Shown here in pieces: positions 16,176 through 24,103 of a stretch of DNA of 34,080 nucleotides. The stretch lies in assembly GCF_000374345.1 (NCBI RefSeq), contig NZ_KB894015.1, forward strand, positions 1-34,080, written 5' to 3'. Both the position numbers and the translations under genes were made by a program. The DNA comes from Heyndrickxia acidiproducens DSM 23148 (lineage in GTDB: Bacteria > Bacillota > Bacilli > Bacillales > Bacillaceae_C). Numbering within the stretch: the first letter of the stretch is position 1; the number at the start of each line of letters is the position of its first letter. The notes under the pieces were generated by a model that saw only the letters and a program-made list of their open reading frames with translations, was not told the DNA's origin and ran no database searches.

Positions 16176-16802
16176 ATGGAAAGCATGATCAGTTATATTT
16201 TTTTAGGACTCTCATTGGCAGCTCCTATCGGCCCGATTAATGCCGCCCAAATCGACAAAGGCATCAAAAGCGGGTTTCTGCATTCATGGATGATCGGAGT
16301 GGGTGCAATGATCGCCGATGCCGGTTACATGCTTCTCGTATATTTGGGGGTTGTGCATCTGCTCGGCATCGGCTTTGTGAAATCCTTTCTCTGGTTTTTC
16401 GGCTGTTTTGTGCTTACATATACCGGCATTGAAAGCTTTCTGTCATCCAGCCGGCCCATCACCGATTATATGAGAAAAAAGGAAAAATTGTTTAAGTCGT
16501 TTTTCACCGGCTTCATTATGTCATTGACGAATCCCTTGACCATTTTATTTTGGCTCGGTGTCTACGGTTCAGTCCTGGCAAAAACTGCTGAGTCTGTTGA
16601 TACCCGCCAGTTTCTATTGTACAGCTGTGCCATTTTCATCGGCGTGTCGATCTGGGATCTTTCAATGGCAGCCCTTTCCAGTGGCTTCAGAAAATTTTTA
16701 ACCAATCGTTTGATTAATTTGATTTCCAAACTCTCGGGGCTTTCTCTCGTGGGTTTTGGCATTTACTTCGGTATTCAGGCGTTTAAGACCCTCCCTTTTT
16801 AA
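16176..16802 (+). CDS. LysE-family amino acid exporter
   Basis: A 208-residue membrane protein of the LysE/RhtB type with the N-terminal signature LSLAAPIGPINAAQI, including PIGP, and TNPLTILFW in the middle. About six hydrophobic segments are visible. Such proteins export amino acids or related small molecules. The substrate cannot be told from sequence. The ATG at 16176 has AAGGCGGGG upstream, whereas a TTG at 16131 lacks this. It is the first gene of the plus-strand block between cshA and murF and has no evident functional tie to the maltodextrin genes. Confidence 0.85.
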   Translation: MESMISYIFLGLSLAAPIGPINAAQIDKGIKSGFLHSWMIGVGAMIADAGYMLLVYLGVVHLLGIGFVKSFLWFFGCFVLTYTGIESFLSSSRPITDYMRKKEKLFKSFFTGFIMSLTNPLTILFWLGVYGSVLAKTAESVDTRQFLLYSCAIFIGVSIWDLSMAALSSGFRKFLTNRLINLISKLSGLSLVGFGIYFGIQAFKTLPF

Positions 16803-16813
16803 AATGAAATGAG

Positions 16814-16849
16814 AAAAAAAGCAGCCGGCCTTCTATTTGCCCGGCAGCT
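16814..16849 (-). terminator. Minus-strand terminator downstream of the exporter gene
   Basis: On the minus strand AGCTGCCGG (16841-16849) pairs with CCGGCTGCT (16820-16828) with one T-T mismatch and a 12-nt loop, and is followed by TTTTTT. On the plus strand the hairpin has no T-run. Upstream on the minus strand, CCGGCAGC (16872-16879) can pair perfectly with the left arm instead. No minus-strand gene is visible that would need this terminator. Confidence 0.5.
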
Positions 16850-16913
16850 CCCGCAGGGGAATCCTCCAGCTGCTGCCGGCTTAGCATACCATTTTCATAT
16901 AAAGTCCAGCTGA

Positions 16914-16957
16914 TTTGGCACGATCAATTTTGTCATTGTTTTGATTATCATGCCAAA
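16914..16957. repeat. Inverted repeat in the exporter-pgmB gap
   Basis: TTTGGCACGAT (16914-16924) and ATCATGCCAAA (16947-16957) form an 11-bp arm with one mismatch around a 22-nt AT-rich centre. It lies between the structured segment after the exporter and the presumed pgmB promoter area (a TATAAT at 17030-17035). It could be an operator or an RNA hairpin. Confidence 0.45.
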
Positions 16958-17079
16958 CAATGCTCTACTATGAAAAAGATCTTCTTTTCCCATTTGTATT
17001 TATATTTCTTCATCTCTTTATCTAATATACTATAATTAATACGATGAAAAATATCACCAGACCCAAGGAGGAAGGCAAA

Positions 17080-17763
17080 ATGGCAGCTTCGCAAATTCAA
17101 GCCTTTATTTTCGACCTGGACGGTGTCATTACCGATACAGCTGAATATCATTACCTCGCATGGAAAAAGTTGGCGGAAGAACTCAATATTCCTTTTGACC
17201 GCGCGTTTAATGAGACACTTAAAGGCGTCAGCCGCATGGATTCTTTAATGAAGATCCTCAACCATGTAGAGCCTGCGCCGGCTTTTTCTGCAGAAGAACT
17301 TGCACATTTGGCGGCAAGGAAAAACCGGTACTATGTTGAACTTATTCAGCAGATCACCCCGCAGGACCTGCTTCCGGGAATTGAGGTTTTGTTAAAGGAT
17401 ATAAAAGATCGGGGAATCAGGATCGGTCTTGCCTCTGCAAGCAAGAACGCCATGTTTGTGATCAACAAGCTCGGGATCGCCTGCTATTTTGACGAAATTG
17501 TGGATGCCGCTCAAATTAAAAACGGAAAACCTGACCCCGAAATTTTTCTGACAGCGGCCAAACAACTTGGTTCTGATCCGGCCGTTTGCGTTGGGATAGA
17601 AGATGCTGAAGCAGGGATCCGGGCCATTAAATCAGCGGGGATGTTTGCTGTAGGAGTAGGGACGCCTGATCAGATGCAGGAGGCCGATTACCGGGTGAAT
17701 GGGACAGCTGAATTGGCTTACCCGCAAATTGAAAGCGCATTTTTTCTAAAGCGCAAGGGATGA
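17080..17763 (+). CDS. pgmB: Beta-phosphoglucomutase
   Basis: Interconverts beta-glucose-1-phosphate and glucose-6-phosphate, taking the product of maltose phosphorylase into glycolysis. The 227-residue HAD-family protein has the nucleophile and acid/base aspartates in IFDLDGVITDT (D12 and D14), a helical cap domain, and later motifs GLASASKNA and GKPDPEIFL. GIEDAEAGIRAI provides metal ligands. I chose the ATG at 17080, with AAGGAGG eight bases upstream, over one at 17044. It is followed by mdxR after 6 nt. In B. subtilis the equivalent pgcM (yvdM) closes the cluster, while here it opens it. Confidence 0.94.
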   Translation: MAASQIQAFIFDLDGVITDTAEYHYLAWKKLAEELNIPFDRAFNETLKGVSRMDSLMKILNHVEPAPAFSAEELAHLAARKNRYYVELIQQITPQDLLPGIEVLLKDIKDRGIRIGLASASKNAMFVINKLGIACYFDEIVDAAQIKNGKPDPEIFLTAAKQLGSDPAVCVGIEDAEAGIRAIKSAGMFAVGVGTPDQMQEADYRVNGTAELAYPQIESAFFLKRKG

Positions 17764-17769
17764 AACCAC

Positions 17770-18741
17770 ATGGCCACTATTTCTGATGTAGCGAGGAAAG
17801 CAAATGTTTCAAAAATGACAGTCTCCCGGGTGATTAATCACCCGGAACAAGTAACAGATAAGCTGAAAAAACTGGTTTATGATGCGATGGAACAGTTGAA
17901 TTATGTGCCGAACTATGCGGCGCGGGCACTTGTTTCCAACCGGACGCAGGTTGTGAAGCTTTTAATATTAGAAGAAATGGATACAACTGAGCCTTACTAT
18001 ATGAATTTGTTGACCGGTATTGCCCGCGAGCTGGACCGGCACCATTATTCCCTTCAGCTCGTTACAAGGAAATCCCGGGGCATCGGCCAGTGTGACGGGC
18101 TGATTGCAACAGGCATGCGCTATCATGATTATGACACCGTGTTAAAAGAATTTACAAAGCCGCTTATTTTATTCGGGCAAAATGACAGGGGCTTTGATTT
18201 TATTGATGTGGATAACGAAAAAGGGGTCCGTTATTTGACGCAGCATGTGATCGGCCTGGGTTATGAAAAAGTGTATTTTTTCGCAATGGATATCCAGGAA
18301 TCGTTCATGTTTGCCCGGCAAAAAGGATATTTGGATGCCATTTTGGAAAGCGGGTTGGAGCGCCATATTTTCCGGGTCAAAAACAGTTCCAGCGGCGCAC
18401 AGAAAGCAGCTGAAGCGATTTTATCCGGCTGGGACGAAAAATGTGCTTTTGTTTGCAGCACCGACCGGATTGCACTGGGTGTGATCCGGGCGGCGCAGGC
18501 ATTGAATTTGCTGATTCCCGGGCAGGTTGCAGTCACGGGATTTGACGGCGTATTTCTGGACCGGATTGCTTCCCCGCCTATCACGACTGTCCGCCAGCCG
18601 ATTGTAGAAATGGGGGAAGCGTGTGCACAGATGCTGCTTAATAAAATTGCCGGGCATGGAAAACCGCAGGGGCACCGGTTTTTTGAGCCTATTCTGTTAA
18701 TCCGGCCCTCCACCGTAGCCGAACAGCCGCAGCCCGGGTAA
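17770..18741 (+). CDS. mdxR: LacI-family regulator of maltodextrin genes (MdxR type)
   Basis: A 323-residue LacI/GalR regulator. The N-terminal helix-turn-helix is TISDVARKANVSKMTVSRVI, followed by the hinge helix region NYVPNYAARALVSNRT. A periplasmic-binding-protein-like sugar-sensing domain runs from about residue 62. It is cotranscribed with pgmB. Its position among maltodextrin genes and the homologous B. subtilis yvdE/mdxR point to maltodextrin control. The two palindromes of LacI-operator type at 18887 and 22657 are its likely targets. Confidence 0.9.
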   Translation: MATISDVARKANVSKMTVSRVINHPEQVTDKLKKLVYDAMEQLNYVPNYAARALVSNRTQVVKLLILEEMDTTEPYYMNLLTGIARELDRHHYSLQLVTRKSRGIGQCDGLIATGMRYHDYDTVLKEFTKPLILFGQNDRGFDFIDVDNEKGVRYLTQHVIGLGYEKVYFFAMDIQESFMFARQKGYLDAILESGLERHIFRVKNSSSGAQKAAEAILSGWDEKCAFVCSTDRIALGVIRAAQALNLLIPGQVAVTGFDGVFLDRIASPPITTVRQPIVEMGEACAQMLLNKIAGHGKPQGHRFFEPILLIRPSTVAEQPQPG

Positions 18742-18886
18742 CAGGATGCTTATCCGGCTCCGGCACCCATTGAAAGTTCAAGGTGAATGTCTTGCCAATA
18801 CTGTTCGGCTGATTCGATTTACCCTGCCCGCAGCCAGCAGTTAGTGATCTGTTGCGATAAGCAGCCCTCCCTCTGCCCTTCATTTC

Positions 18887-18900
18887 TGTTAACGGTAACA
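18887..18900. promoter_or_regulatory. Candidate MdxR operator 1
   Basis: TGTTAACGGTAACA is a near-perfect palindrome with the central CG typical of LacI-family operators. It differs at one base from the perfect palindrome at 22657-22670. It also matches the catabolite-responsive consensus at 13 of 14 positions, so CcpA binding cannot be excluded. It ends 13 nt before the candidate -35 of the following gene. The remainder of 18742-18886 shows nothing I can identify. Confidence 0.7.
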
Positions 18901-18913
18901 CGTGATGAAAAAA

Positions 18914-18942
18914 TTGTTCTTCCTGGCGGGTGATGTTACGTT
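18914..18942 (+). promoter_or_regulatory. Weak candidate promoter of the GH13-bbmA unit
   Basis: -35 TTGTTC (18914-18919), 17-nt spacer, -10 TACGTT (18937-18942). Both boxes are weak, as expected for an activator-dependent promoter. A TATAAG at 18950 is an alternative -10 but leaves very little leader before the ribosome site. Confidence 0.35.
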
Positions 18943-18976
18943 GAGGGGGTATAAGATGAACATGGAGGTGAGTTTT

Positions 18977-20704
18977 TTGGCTGATCATCAGTGGTGGAAG
19001 AATGCCGTCATTTATCAGGTGTACCCGCGCAGTTTTAAAGACACGAACGGGGACGGCATCGGGGACATTCCCGGGGTGATCGAAAAGCTCGATTACATCC
19101 GGAAGCTCGGGGCGACGGCAATCTGGCTGAACCCGATCTTCGAGTCTCCCCATGTTGACAATGGCTATGATGTCCGCAACTATGAAAAAATTGATCCTGG
19201 TTTTGGCACGATGGAAGACGCTGAAAACCTGATCAAGGAAGCAAAAAAACACGGCTTGAAAATCATTTTAGACCTCGTGTTAAACCATACTTCGGATCAG
19301 CATCCATGGTTCCGGGCCGCGCGCAAAAGCAAGGACAGCCCGTACAGGGATTTCTATATATGGCGGGATCCGAAAGACGGGCGCGAACCGACAGACTGGG
19401 CATCGTTCTTTGGCGGCAGCACATGGGCATTTGATGAACAGACAGGGCAATATTATTTCCATTTATTCAGTGATAAAATGCCCGATTTAAATTGGGAGAA
19501 TCCAAAAGTCCGCGAAGAAATGGTTAAAATCGCCCGCTTCTGGCTGGAAAAAGGAGTCGACGGGTTCCGGCTGGATGCCGTGATCCATATGGCAAAAGAC
19601 TCCCGGTTTTTACCTGTCCGAAACGAGGATGCCGAAGATGAAACAGATTTTGTACTGGCGGAAAAATACTACGCAAACCTGCCGCGCGTCCATGATTTTA
19701 TTCATGAATTTAACCGCGCCGTCAAAAAGGATTTTCCCGACGCGTTTTTAATTGGCGAGACGGCTTCTGCAGACACGAATCTTGCCGTGCTTTATTCAAG
19801 CCCGGCACGGGAAGAATGCGATGCTGTCATTACGTTTAATTATTTGGGCTTTGATACCGAAGCGAAGGATAAAAGAATCCCTGAAAACTGGCAGCAGGGA
19901 AAATGGAATCTGGCTGCATTCAAAAAAGTGATGGCAAAGTGGCAAAAAGACCTGTACGGCAAAGGATATAGCGCACTTTATTGGAATAACCATGATATGC
20001 CGAGATTATTATCACGTTTTGGCGATGAACAGATGTACCGGGAAAAAAGTGCAAAAATGCTGGCCACTTTAATGTACTTGCAATGGGGGCTGCCGATCCT
20101 GCTCCAGGGTGAAGAAATTGGGATGACGAACTTAAAATTGCCGCACCTGGAAGACTATGAAGATCCCAGTATCCCCGGCCTGGCTGCTGCTGCCAGGAAA
20201 GCGGGCTGCACGGATGCGGAGATTTTACAAATGGTACAAAAGCGTTCCAAGGACACATCGAGAGGGGCCATGCAGTGGACGGATGAAAAATATGGCGGGT
20301 TCTCTACATATGCCCCGTGGCTCGGCATCAATGATGACACCCGGGAGGTAAATGCCGCCATACAGGAAAAAGATCCGGACTCCATACTGCAATATTACCG
20401 GAAGCTTCTTGAGATCAAGAAGTCCATGGACGTTTTTAAATCAGGCACATGGGAGATGCTGGCTGAACATGATCCAAACATTTACGCCTATCTCCGGACG
20501 TATAACAGGCAGCGTGCACTGGTGGTCTGCAATGTATCGAAAGAACGGCAGACATTCACGTGCCCGGAACTTACCCGGACAAAATGGTCATGCCTGTTGA
20601 ATAATGCCGGAAATAGTAAAGAAATTCCAGGCAGGATCGTGTTGTCACCTTATGAATGCTATGTATTGCTGCAGAAAAACGAAGCGATAAACGGGAGGAA
20701 TTAA
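18977..20704 (+). CDS. GH13 alpha-glucosidase (subfamily 31 type)
   Basis: Intracellular alpha-glucosidase of 575 residues that releases glucose from short malto- or isomalto-oligosaccharides. A (beta/alpha)8 barrel carries region motifs VLNHTS, GFRLDAV with nucleophile D200, IGET with acid/base E261, and NNHD with D340. The residue after the nucleophile is Ala, where the second copy (malL) has Val. In this subfamily Val is linked to alpha-1,6 activity and smaller or Thr residues to alpha-1,4, so this copy may be a maltase. The TTG at 18977 with GGAGGTGAG upstream is chosen over an ATG at 18902. It could instead be annotated as an oligo-1,6-glucosidase or trehalose-6-phosphate hydrolase. Confidence 0.88.
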   Translation: MADHQWWKNAVIYQVYPRSFKDTNGDGIGDIPGVIEKLDYIRKLGATAIWLNPIFESPHVDNGYDVRNYEKIDPGFGTMEDAENLIKEAKKHGLKIILDLVLNHTSDQHPWFRAARKSKDSPYRDFYIWRDPKDGREPTDWASFFGGSTWAFDEQTGQYYFHLFSDKMPDLNWENPKVREEMVKIARFWLEKGVDGFRLDAVIHMAKDSRFLPVRNEDAEDETDFVLAEKYYANLPRVHDFIHEFNRAVKKDFPDAFLIGETASADTNLAVLYSSPAREECDAVITFNYLGFDTEAKDKRIPENWQQGKWNLAAFKKVMAKWQKDLYGKGYSALYWNNHDMPRLLSRFGDEQMYREKSAKMLATLMYLQWGLPILLQGEEIGMTNLKLPHLEDYEDPSIPGLAAAARKAGCTDAEILQMVQKRSKDTSRGAMQWTDEKYGGFSTYAPWLGINDDTREVNAAIQEKDPDSILQYYRKLLEIKKSMDVFKSGTWEMLAEHDPNIYAYLRTYNRQRALVVCNVSKERQTFTCPELTRTKWSCLLNNAGNSKEIPGRIVLSPYECYVLLQKNEAINGRN

Positions 20705-20706
20705 AT

Positions 20707-22509
20707 ATGGATTTAGCAGGAATCTTCCATCAGCCATTCAGTGCCGATGCTTATGCTTATGACAAAGAAACGATGCATATTAAAATCCGGACAAAAAAAC
20801 AGGATATTGCCAAAGCCGTTCTTATTTGGGGCGACCCTTATTTGTTTAAACAGAATGAACAGGGGGAATATCACTGGGAATCAAAACGGCTGGAAATGAA
20901 GAAAATGGCTGAAACTGAAGCCCACGATTACTGGTTTGCAGAAGTTAAGCCGCCGCACAGCCGCCTCCAGTATGCTTTTCTTTTAGACGACGGCAAGGGA
21001 AAAGAGATTTTTTACGGCGGGCGCGGTTTTTATCCTCCGGTTGAAGACACTTTAAATGTGCCGGATTATTATTTCAAGTTTCCATATATACACGAAACCG
21101 ATATGTTTAAAGCGCCGGACTGGGTCAAATCCACCGTCTGGTACCAAATTTTCCCGGAAAGGTTTGCGAATGGGAATCCGGATATTTCTCCGTCCAATGC
21201 TTTGCCGTGGGGAAGCAGGGACCCGGGTGTAAATGACTTTTTTGGCGGCGATTTGCAGGGAATTATCGGCCATTTGGACTACCTGCAGGATCTCGGCATC
21301 GGCGGCCTGTATTTGACGCCGATTTTCGAATCGCCTTCCAACCACAAATACGACACGCTTGATTATTTTTCAATTGACCCGCATTTTGGCGATAAGGAAA
21401 CGTTTCGCAAGCTTGTCGAAGAAGCCCATAAGCGCGGGATCAAAGTGATGCTTGACGCTGTTTTCAATCATATTGGAAAGCATTCGGCACAGTGGCAGGA
21501 TGTGCTGAAGAATGGGGAAAAGTCACACTACAAAGACTGGTTTCATATCCACTCTTTTCCGGTCCGGGAAGGCGAAAATGGGAATATTGACGGCAAAGAT
21601 ACGCTTTCTTTTGATACATTCGCATTTACAACCAGCATGCCGAAATTGAACACAGCAAACCCGGAAGTGCAAAAGCACCTGCTCGATATCGCCACATACT
21701 GGATCCGCGAATTCCATATTGATGGCTGGCGTCTCGATGTTGCCAATGAAGTCGATCATGCGTTTTGGAAAAAGTTCCACAAAGCGGTGATAAAAGAAAA
21801 TCCGGATCTTTATATACTCGGTGAAATCTGGCATGATGCCCGGCCTTGGCTTTTGGGCGACGAATTCCATTCAGTCATGAATTATCCATTCACACAAACC
21901 ATCATTGAATACTTTGTGGATGAAAAAATAACGGCTGAAAAAATGGTACACAGCATCAACCAGCAGTTTATGCATTATATGCAGTCGAATAATGAGGTTC
22001 TGTTCAACATGCTTGACAGCCATGACACCCCAAGGATCTTAACCCGCTGCGGCGGCAATAAAAAGAAAGTGAAGCTTGCGCTCGGATTTATGTTCGCCCA
22101 CACAGGCTCGCCATGCCTTTATTATGGTACCGAAGTCGGTATGGATGGCGGCGGGGATCCGCTCTGCCGCAAATGCATGATCTGGGAAGAAGATAAACAG
22201 GACCGCGATATGCTTGCCTTCACGAAAAAGCTGATCCAATTCCGCAAACAGTATCAGCATACCCTGACTTACGGAGAACTGGACTGGCTGAAGGTGGATA
22301 ATCATCAGCAACTTGTGGGTTTTTTACGAAAAGGCGAAGACCATACGCTTTTGTTCGTCTTTAACCGTTCGGATTCAGAAAAATCCATCCCGTGGCCGGA
22401 ACTGCACGTTGAACATCCTCAATCCGCAAGAACCGTCCTGGGAGACGGAAAGCTTGATACAGGCAATCTTGTTCTCCCGGCGCAGGACTTTGTTGCGATT
22501 GAATTATAG
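20707..22509 (+). CDS. bbmA: Maltogenic amylase / neopullulanase-type glycosidase (GH13)
   Basis: A 600-residue enzyme with an N-terminal CBM34-like domain (about 1-130), then a GH13 barrel starting VKSTVWYQIFPERFANG, and a C-terminal beta domain. Catalytic residues are D344 (GWRLDVANEVD), E373 (ILGEIWHD) and D440 (LDSHDTPR), typical of the cyclomaltodextrinase/neopullulanase/maltogenic amylase group. There is no signal peptide, so it acts inside the cell on imported maltodextrins, producing mainly maltose. The ATG at 20707 lies 2 nt after the preceding stop, with GGGAGGAA spanning that stop. The equivalent B. subtilis gene is yvdF (mdxD/bbmA). Confidence 0.92.
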   Translation: MDLAGIFHQPFSADAYAYDKETMHIKIRTKKQDIAKAVLIWGDPYLFKQNEQGEYHWESKRLEMKKMAETEAHDYWFAEVKPPHSRLQYAFLLDDGKGKEIFYGGRGFYPPVEDTLNVPDYYFKFPYIHETDMFKAPDWVKSTVWYQIFPERFANGNPDISPSNALPWGSRDPGVNDFFGGDLQGIIGHLDYLQDLGIGGLYLTPIFESPSNHKYDTLDYFSIDPHFGDKETFRKLVEEAHKRGIKVMLDAVFNHIGKHSAQWQDVLKNGEKSHYKDWFHIHSFPVREGENGNIDGKDTLSFDTFAFTTSMPKLNTANPEVQKHLLDIATYWIREFHIDGWRLDVANEVDHAFWKKFHKAVIKENPDLYILGEIWHDARPWLLGDEFHSVMNYPFTQTIIEYFVDEKITAEKMVHSINQQFMHYMQSNNEVLFNMLDSHDTPRILTRCGGNKKKVKLALGFMFAHTGSPCLYYGTEVGMDGGGDPLCRKCMIWEEDKQDRDMLAFTKKLIQFRKQYQHTLTYGELDWLKVDNHQQLVGFLRKGEDHTLLFVFNRSDSEKSIPWPELHVEHPQSARTVLGDGKLDTGNLVLPAQDFVAIEL

Positions 22510-22623
22510 CATGGCTGCCGGCACGGCGCCCTGCCAGCCCGATAGATTCATGCCGTTTTCTCTTGGGCTGTTCACCGCCCCTGTTTTTCCGCCAAGTTAG
22601 TCCATACTTTATGTGAAAGCCTC

Positions 22624-22660
22624 TCCCCCGCCGGATATGCCGGCGGGGGATTATTTTGTT
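22624..22660 (+). terminator. Strong terminator after bbmA
   Basis: Perfect 11-bp stem TCCCCCGCCGG/CCGGCGGGGGA with a 5-nt loop, followed by TTATTTTGTT. It separates the glycosidase unit from the transporter unit. Its T-rich tail runs into the second operator. The gap 22510-22623 shows nothing else. Confidence 0.92.
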
Positions 22661-22670
22661 ACCGGTAACA
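22657..22670. promoter_or_regulatory. Candidate MdxR operator 2
   Basis: TGTTACCGGTAACA is a perfect 14-bp palindrome with central CG. It lies 12 nt upstream of the mdxE -35, not across the promoter. Its partner is at 18887-18900. Confidence 0.75.
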
Positions 22671-22682
22671 GGAAAATTGATA

Positions 22683-22712
22683 TTGTAAACGCTTTCTAAA
22701 GACGAATATAAT
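22683..22712 (+). promoter_or_regulatory. Promoter of mdxE-malL
   Basis: -35 TTGTAA (22683-22688), 18-nt spacer, -10 TATAAT (22707-22712). Predicted start is near 22719, 25 nt before the mdxE ATG. A TTGATA at 22677 is too far from the -10. Confidence 0.7.
22684..22697. promoter_or_regulatory. Catabolite-responsive element (cre) on the mdxE promoter
   Basis: TGTAAACGCTTTCT matches the cre consensus TGWAANCGNTNWCA at 13 of 14 positions. It covers the -35 box and part of the spacer, a position where bound CcpA would block transcription. This fits glucose repression of maltodextrin uptake. Confidence 0.8.
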
Positions 22713-22743
22713 AAAAGCATAACAAAAAAGGGAGGTTAATTGA

Positions 22744-24006
22744 ATGAAAGTCTTAAAGAAACTCATGTTGCTCACACTTGTCCTTGGAATGGCCACGGCG
22801 CTTGCTGCGTGCGGGGGCTCCAAAAAAACAAACAGCACCGGCAATGGAGGCAAAAAAACACTCACCGTTTCAGTGGAAGAATCCTATGCCAGCTATATTA
22901 ACAGCATAAAAGGAGACTTTGAAAAACAAAATAACGTCACAGTGAAGGTCGTCAAAAAACCAATGTTCGACCAGCTGGAAGCATTGTCATTGGATGGGCC
23001 GGCCGGAAAAGCCCCTGATGTCATGATGGCGTCATACGACCGGATTGGCGGCCTTGGGCAGCAAGGCCACCTGCTTCCATTGAACAAAAAAGATATCAGC
23101 AGCTATGATGCAAAAGACCAGCGCCAGGTTACGATTGACAACAAAGTATACGGCGTGCCGTTTGTCATCGAAACGCTCGTACTCTACTATAACAAAGATT
23201 TAATCTCTTCCCCGCCAAAAACTTTTGCTGACCTGGAAAAACTGACGAAGGACAGCAAATACGATTTCGCATCCGAATCCGGAAAATCTACTGCATTTTT
23301 AGTGAAATGGACTGATTTCTATTATGCTTACGGATTACTGGCCGGTTACGGCGGTTATGTCTTTGGGGATAACGGCACGAATACGAAGGACATCGGATTA
23401 AATAACGCAGGATCCGTACAAGCCATTCAATATGCAACACACTGGTTTAAGGATATATGGCCTAAAGGCATGAAAGACACAAAAAGCTCCGGGGATTTTG
23501 TAGCCGAAGCATTCTCTAAAGGAAAAGCAGCGGCAGTGATTGACGGGCCCTGGTCTGCAGCCAATTATACCAAAGCAAAAGTAAACTACGGCGTTGCTTC
23601 GATCCCGGCACTTCCAAACGGTAAAGAATATGCAGCATTTGCCGGCGGGAAAGGCTGGGTTGCTTCCAACTATACGAATGAACCGGAATTGGCAAAGAAA
23701 TGGATCAAATACGTCACCAATTCTGCCAACAACTATCAATTCTATAAAGATTACAAAGAAATTCCTGCAAATAACACAGCCCGGGCAAAATCGAAGGCTA
23801 CAAAGGATGAGCTGACAACAGCTGTAATCGAGCAATACAAATCGGCACAGCCAATGCCAAACATCCCGGAAATGGCTGAAGTCTGGACCGGTATGGAGTC
23901 GACTATGTATGACGCCGCTTCTGGCAAGAAAACACCGCAGCAGGCAGCAGATGCAGCTGTAAAAACAATCAAAAACAATATTGCTGAAAAATACTCCAAT
24001 AAATAA
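22744..24006 (+). CDS. mdxE: Maltodextrin-binding lipoprotein of ABC importer
   Basis: A 420-residue solute-binding protein (MalE/cluster 1 family) with a lipoprotein signal peptide. The lipobox LAAC puts the lipidated cysteine at residue 23, followed by a Gly/Ser/Lys/Asn-rich linker. It should sit on the outer membrane face and deliver maltose or maltodextrins to MdxFG. GGGAGG lies eight bases before the ATG. A hairpin after the stop may stabilise its part of the transcript, as is common for binding proteins needed in excess. The homologue is B. subtilis yvdG. Confidence 0.93.
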   Translation: MKVLKKLMLLTLVLGMATALAACGGSKKTNSTGNGGKKTLTVSVEESYASYINSIKGDFEKQNNVTVKVVKKPMFDQLEALSLDGPAGKAPDVMMASYDRIGGLGQQGHLLPLNKKDISSYDAKDQRQVTIDNKVYGVPFVIETLVLYYNKDLISSPPKTFADLEKLTKDSKYDFASESGKSTAFLVKWTDFYYAYGLLAGYGGYVFGDNGTNTKDIGLNNAGSVQAIQYATHWFKDIWPKGMKDTKSSGDFVAEAFSKGKAAAVIDGPWSAANYTKAKVNYGVASIPALPNGKEYAAFAGGKGWVASNYTNEPELAKKWIKYVTNSANNYQFYKDYKEIPANNTARAKSKATKDELTTAVIEQYKSAQPMPNIPEMAEVWTGMESTMYDAASGKKTPQQAADAAVKTIKNNIAEKYSNK

Positions 24007-24023
24007 TCATGCGCAAAACAGAC

Positions 24024-24054
24024 CGGGTGGAGAATCCTCTCCACCTGATTTTAA
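24024..24054 (+). terminator. Hairpin between mdxE and mdxF (partial terminator or RNA stabiliser)
   Basis: GGTGGAGA (24026-24033) and TCTCCACC (24038-24045) with a 4-nt loop, followed by TGATTTT. The T-run is short, so readthrough into mdxF is likely. Confidence 0.6.
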
Positions 24055-24103
24055 AATGGTTTCAGCACTATTTTTAACCATTTAGAGAATCGAGGGGAGT
24101 CAA

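Noticed and set aside
16803..17079. A known metabolite riboswitch upstream of pgmB
   Set aside because: The structured segment folds as a terminator only on the minus strand, away from pgmB, and I could not match it to any known riboswitch core.
18689..19252. 187-codon minus-strand ORF antisense to the GH13 gene start
   Set aside because: It overlaps conserved GH13 coding sequence and the regulatory gap, has no family resemblance and no ribosome site. It is an antisense shadow of biased codon use.
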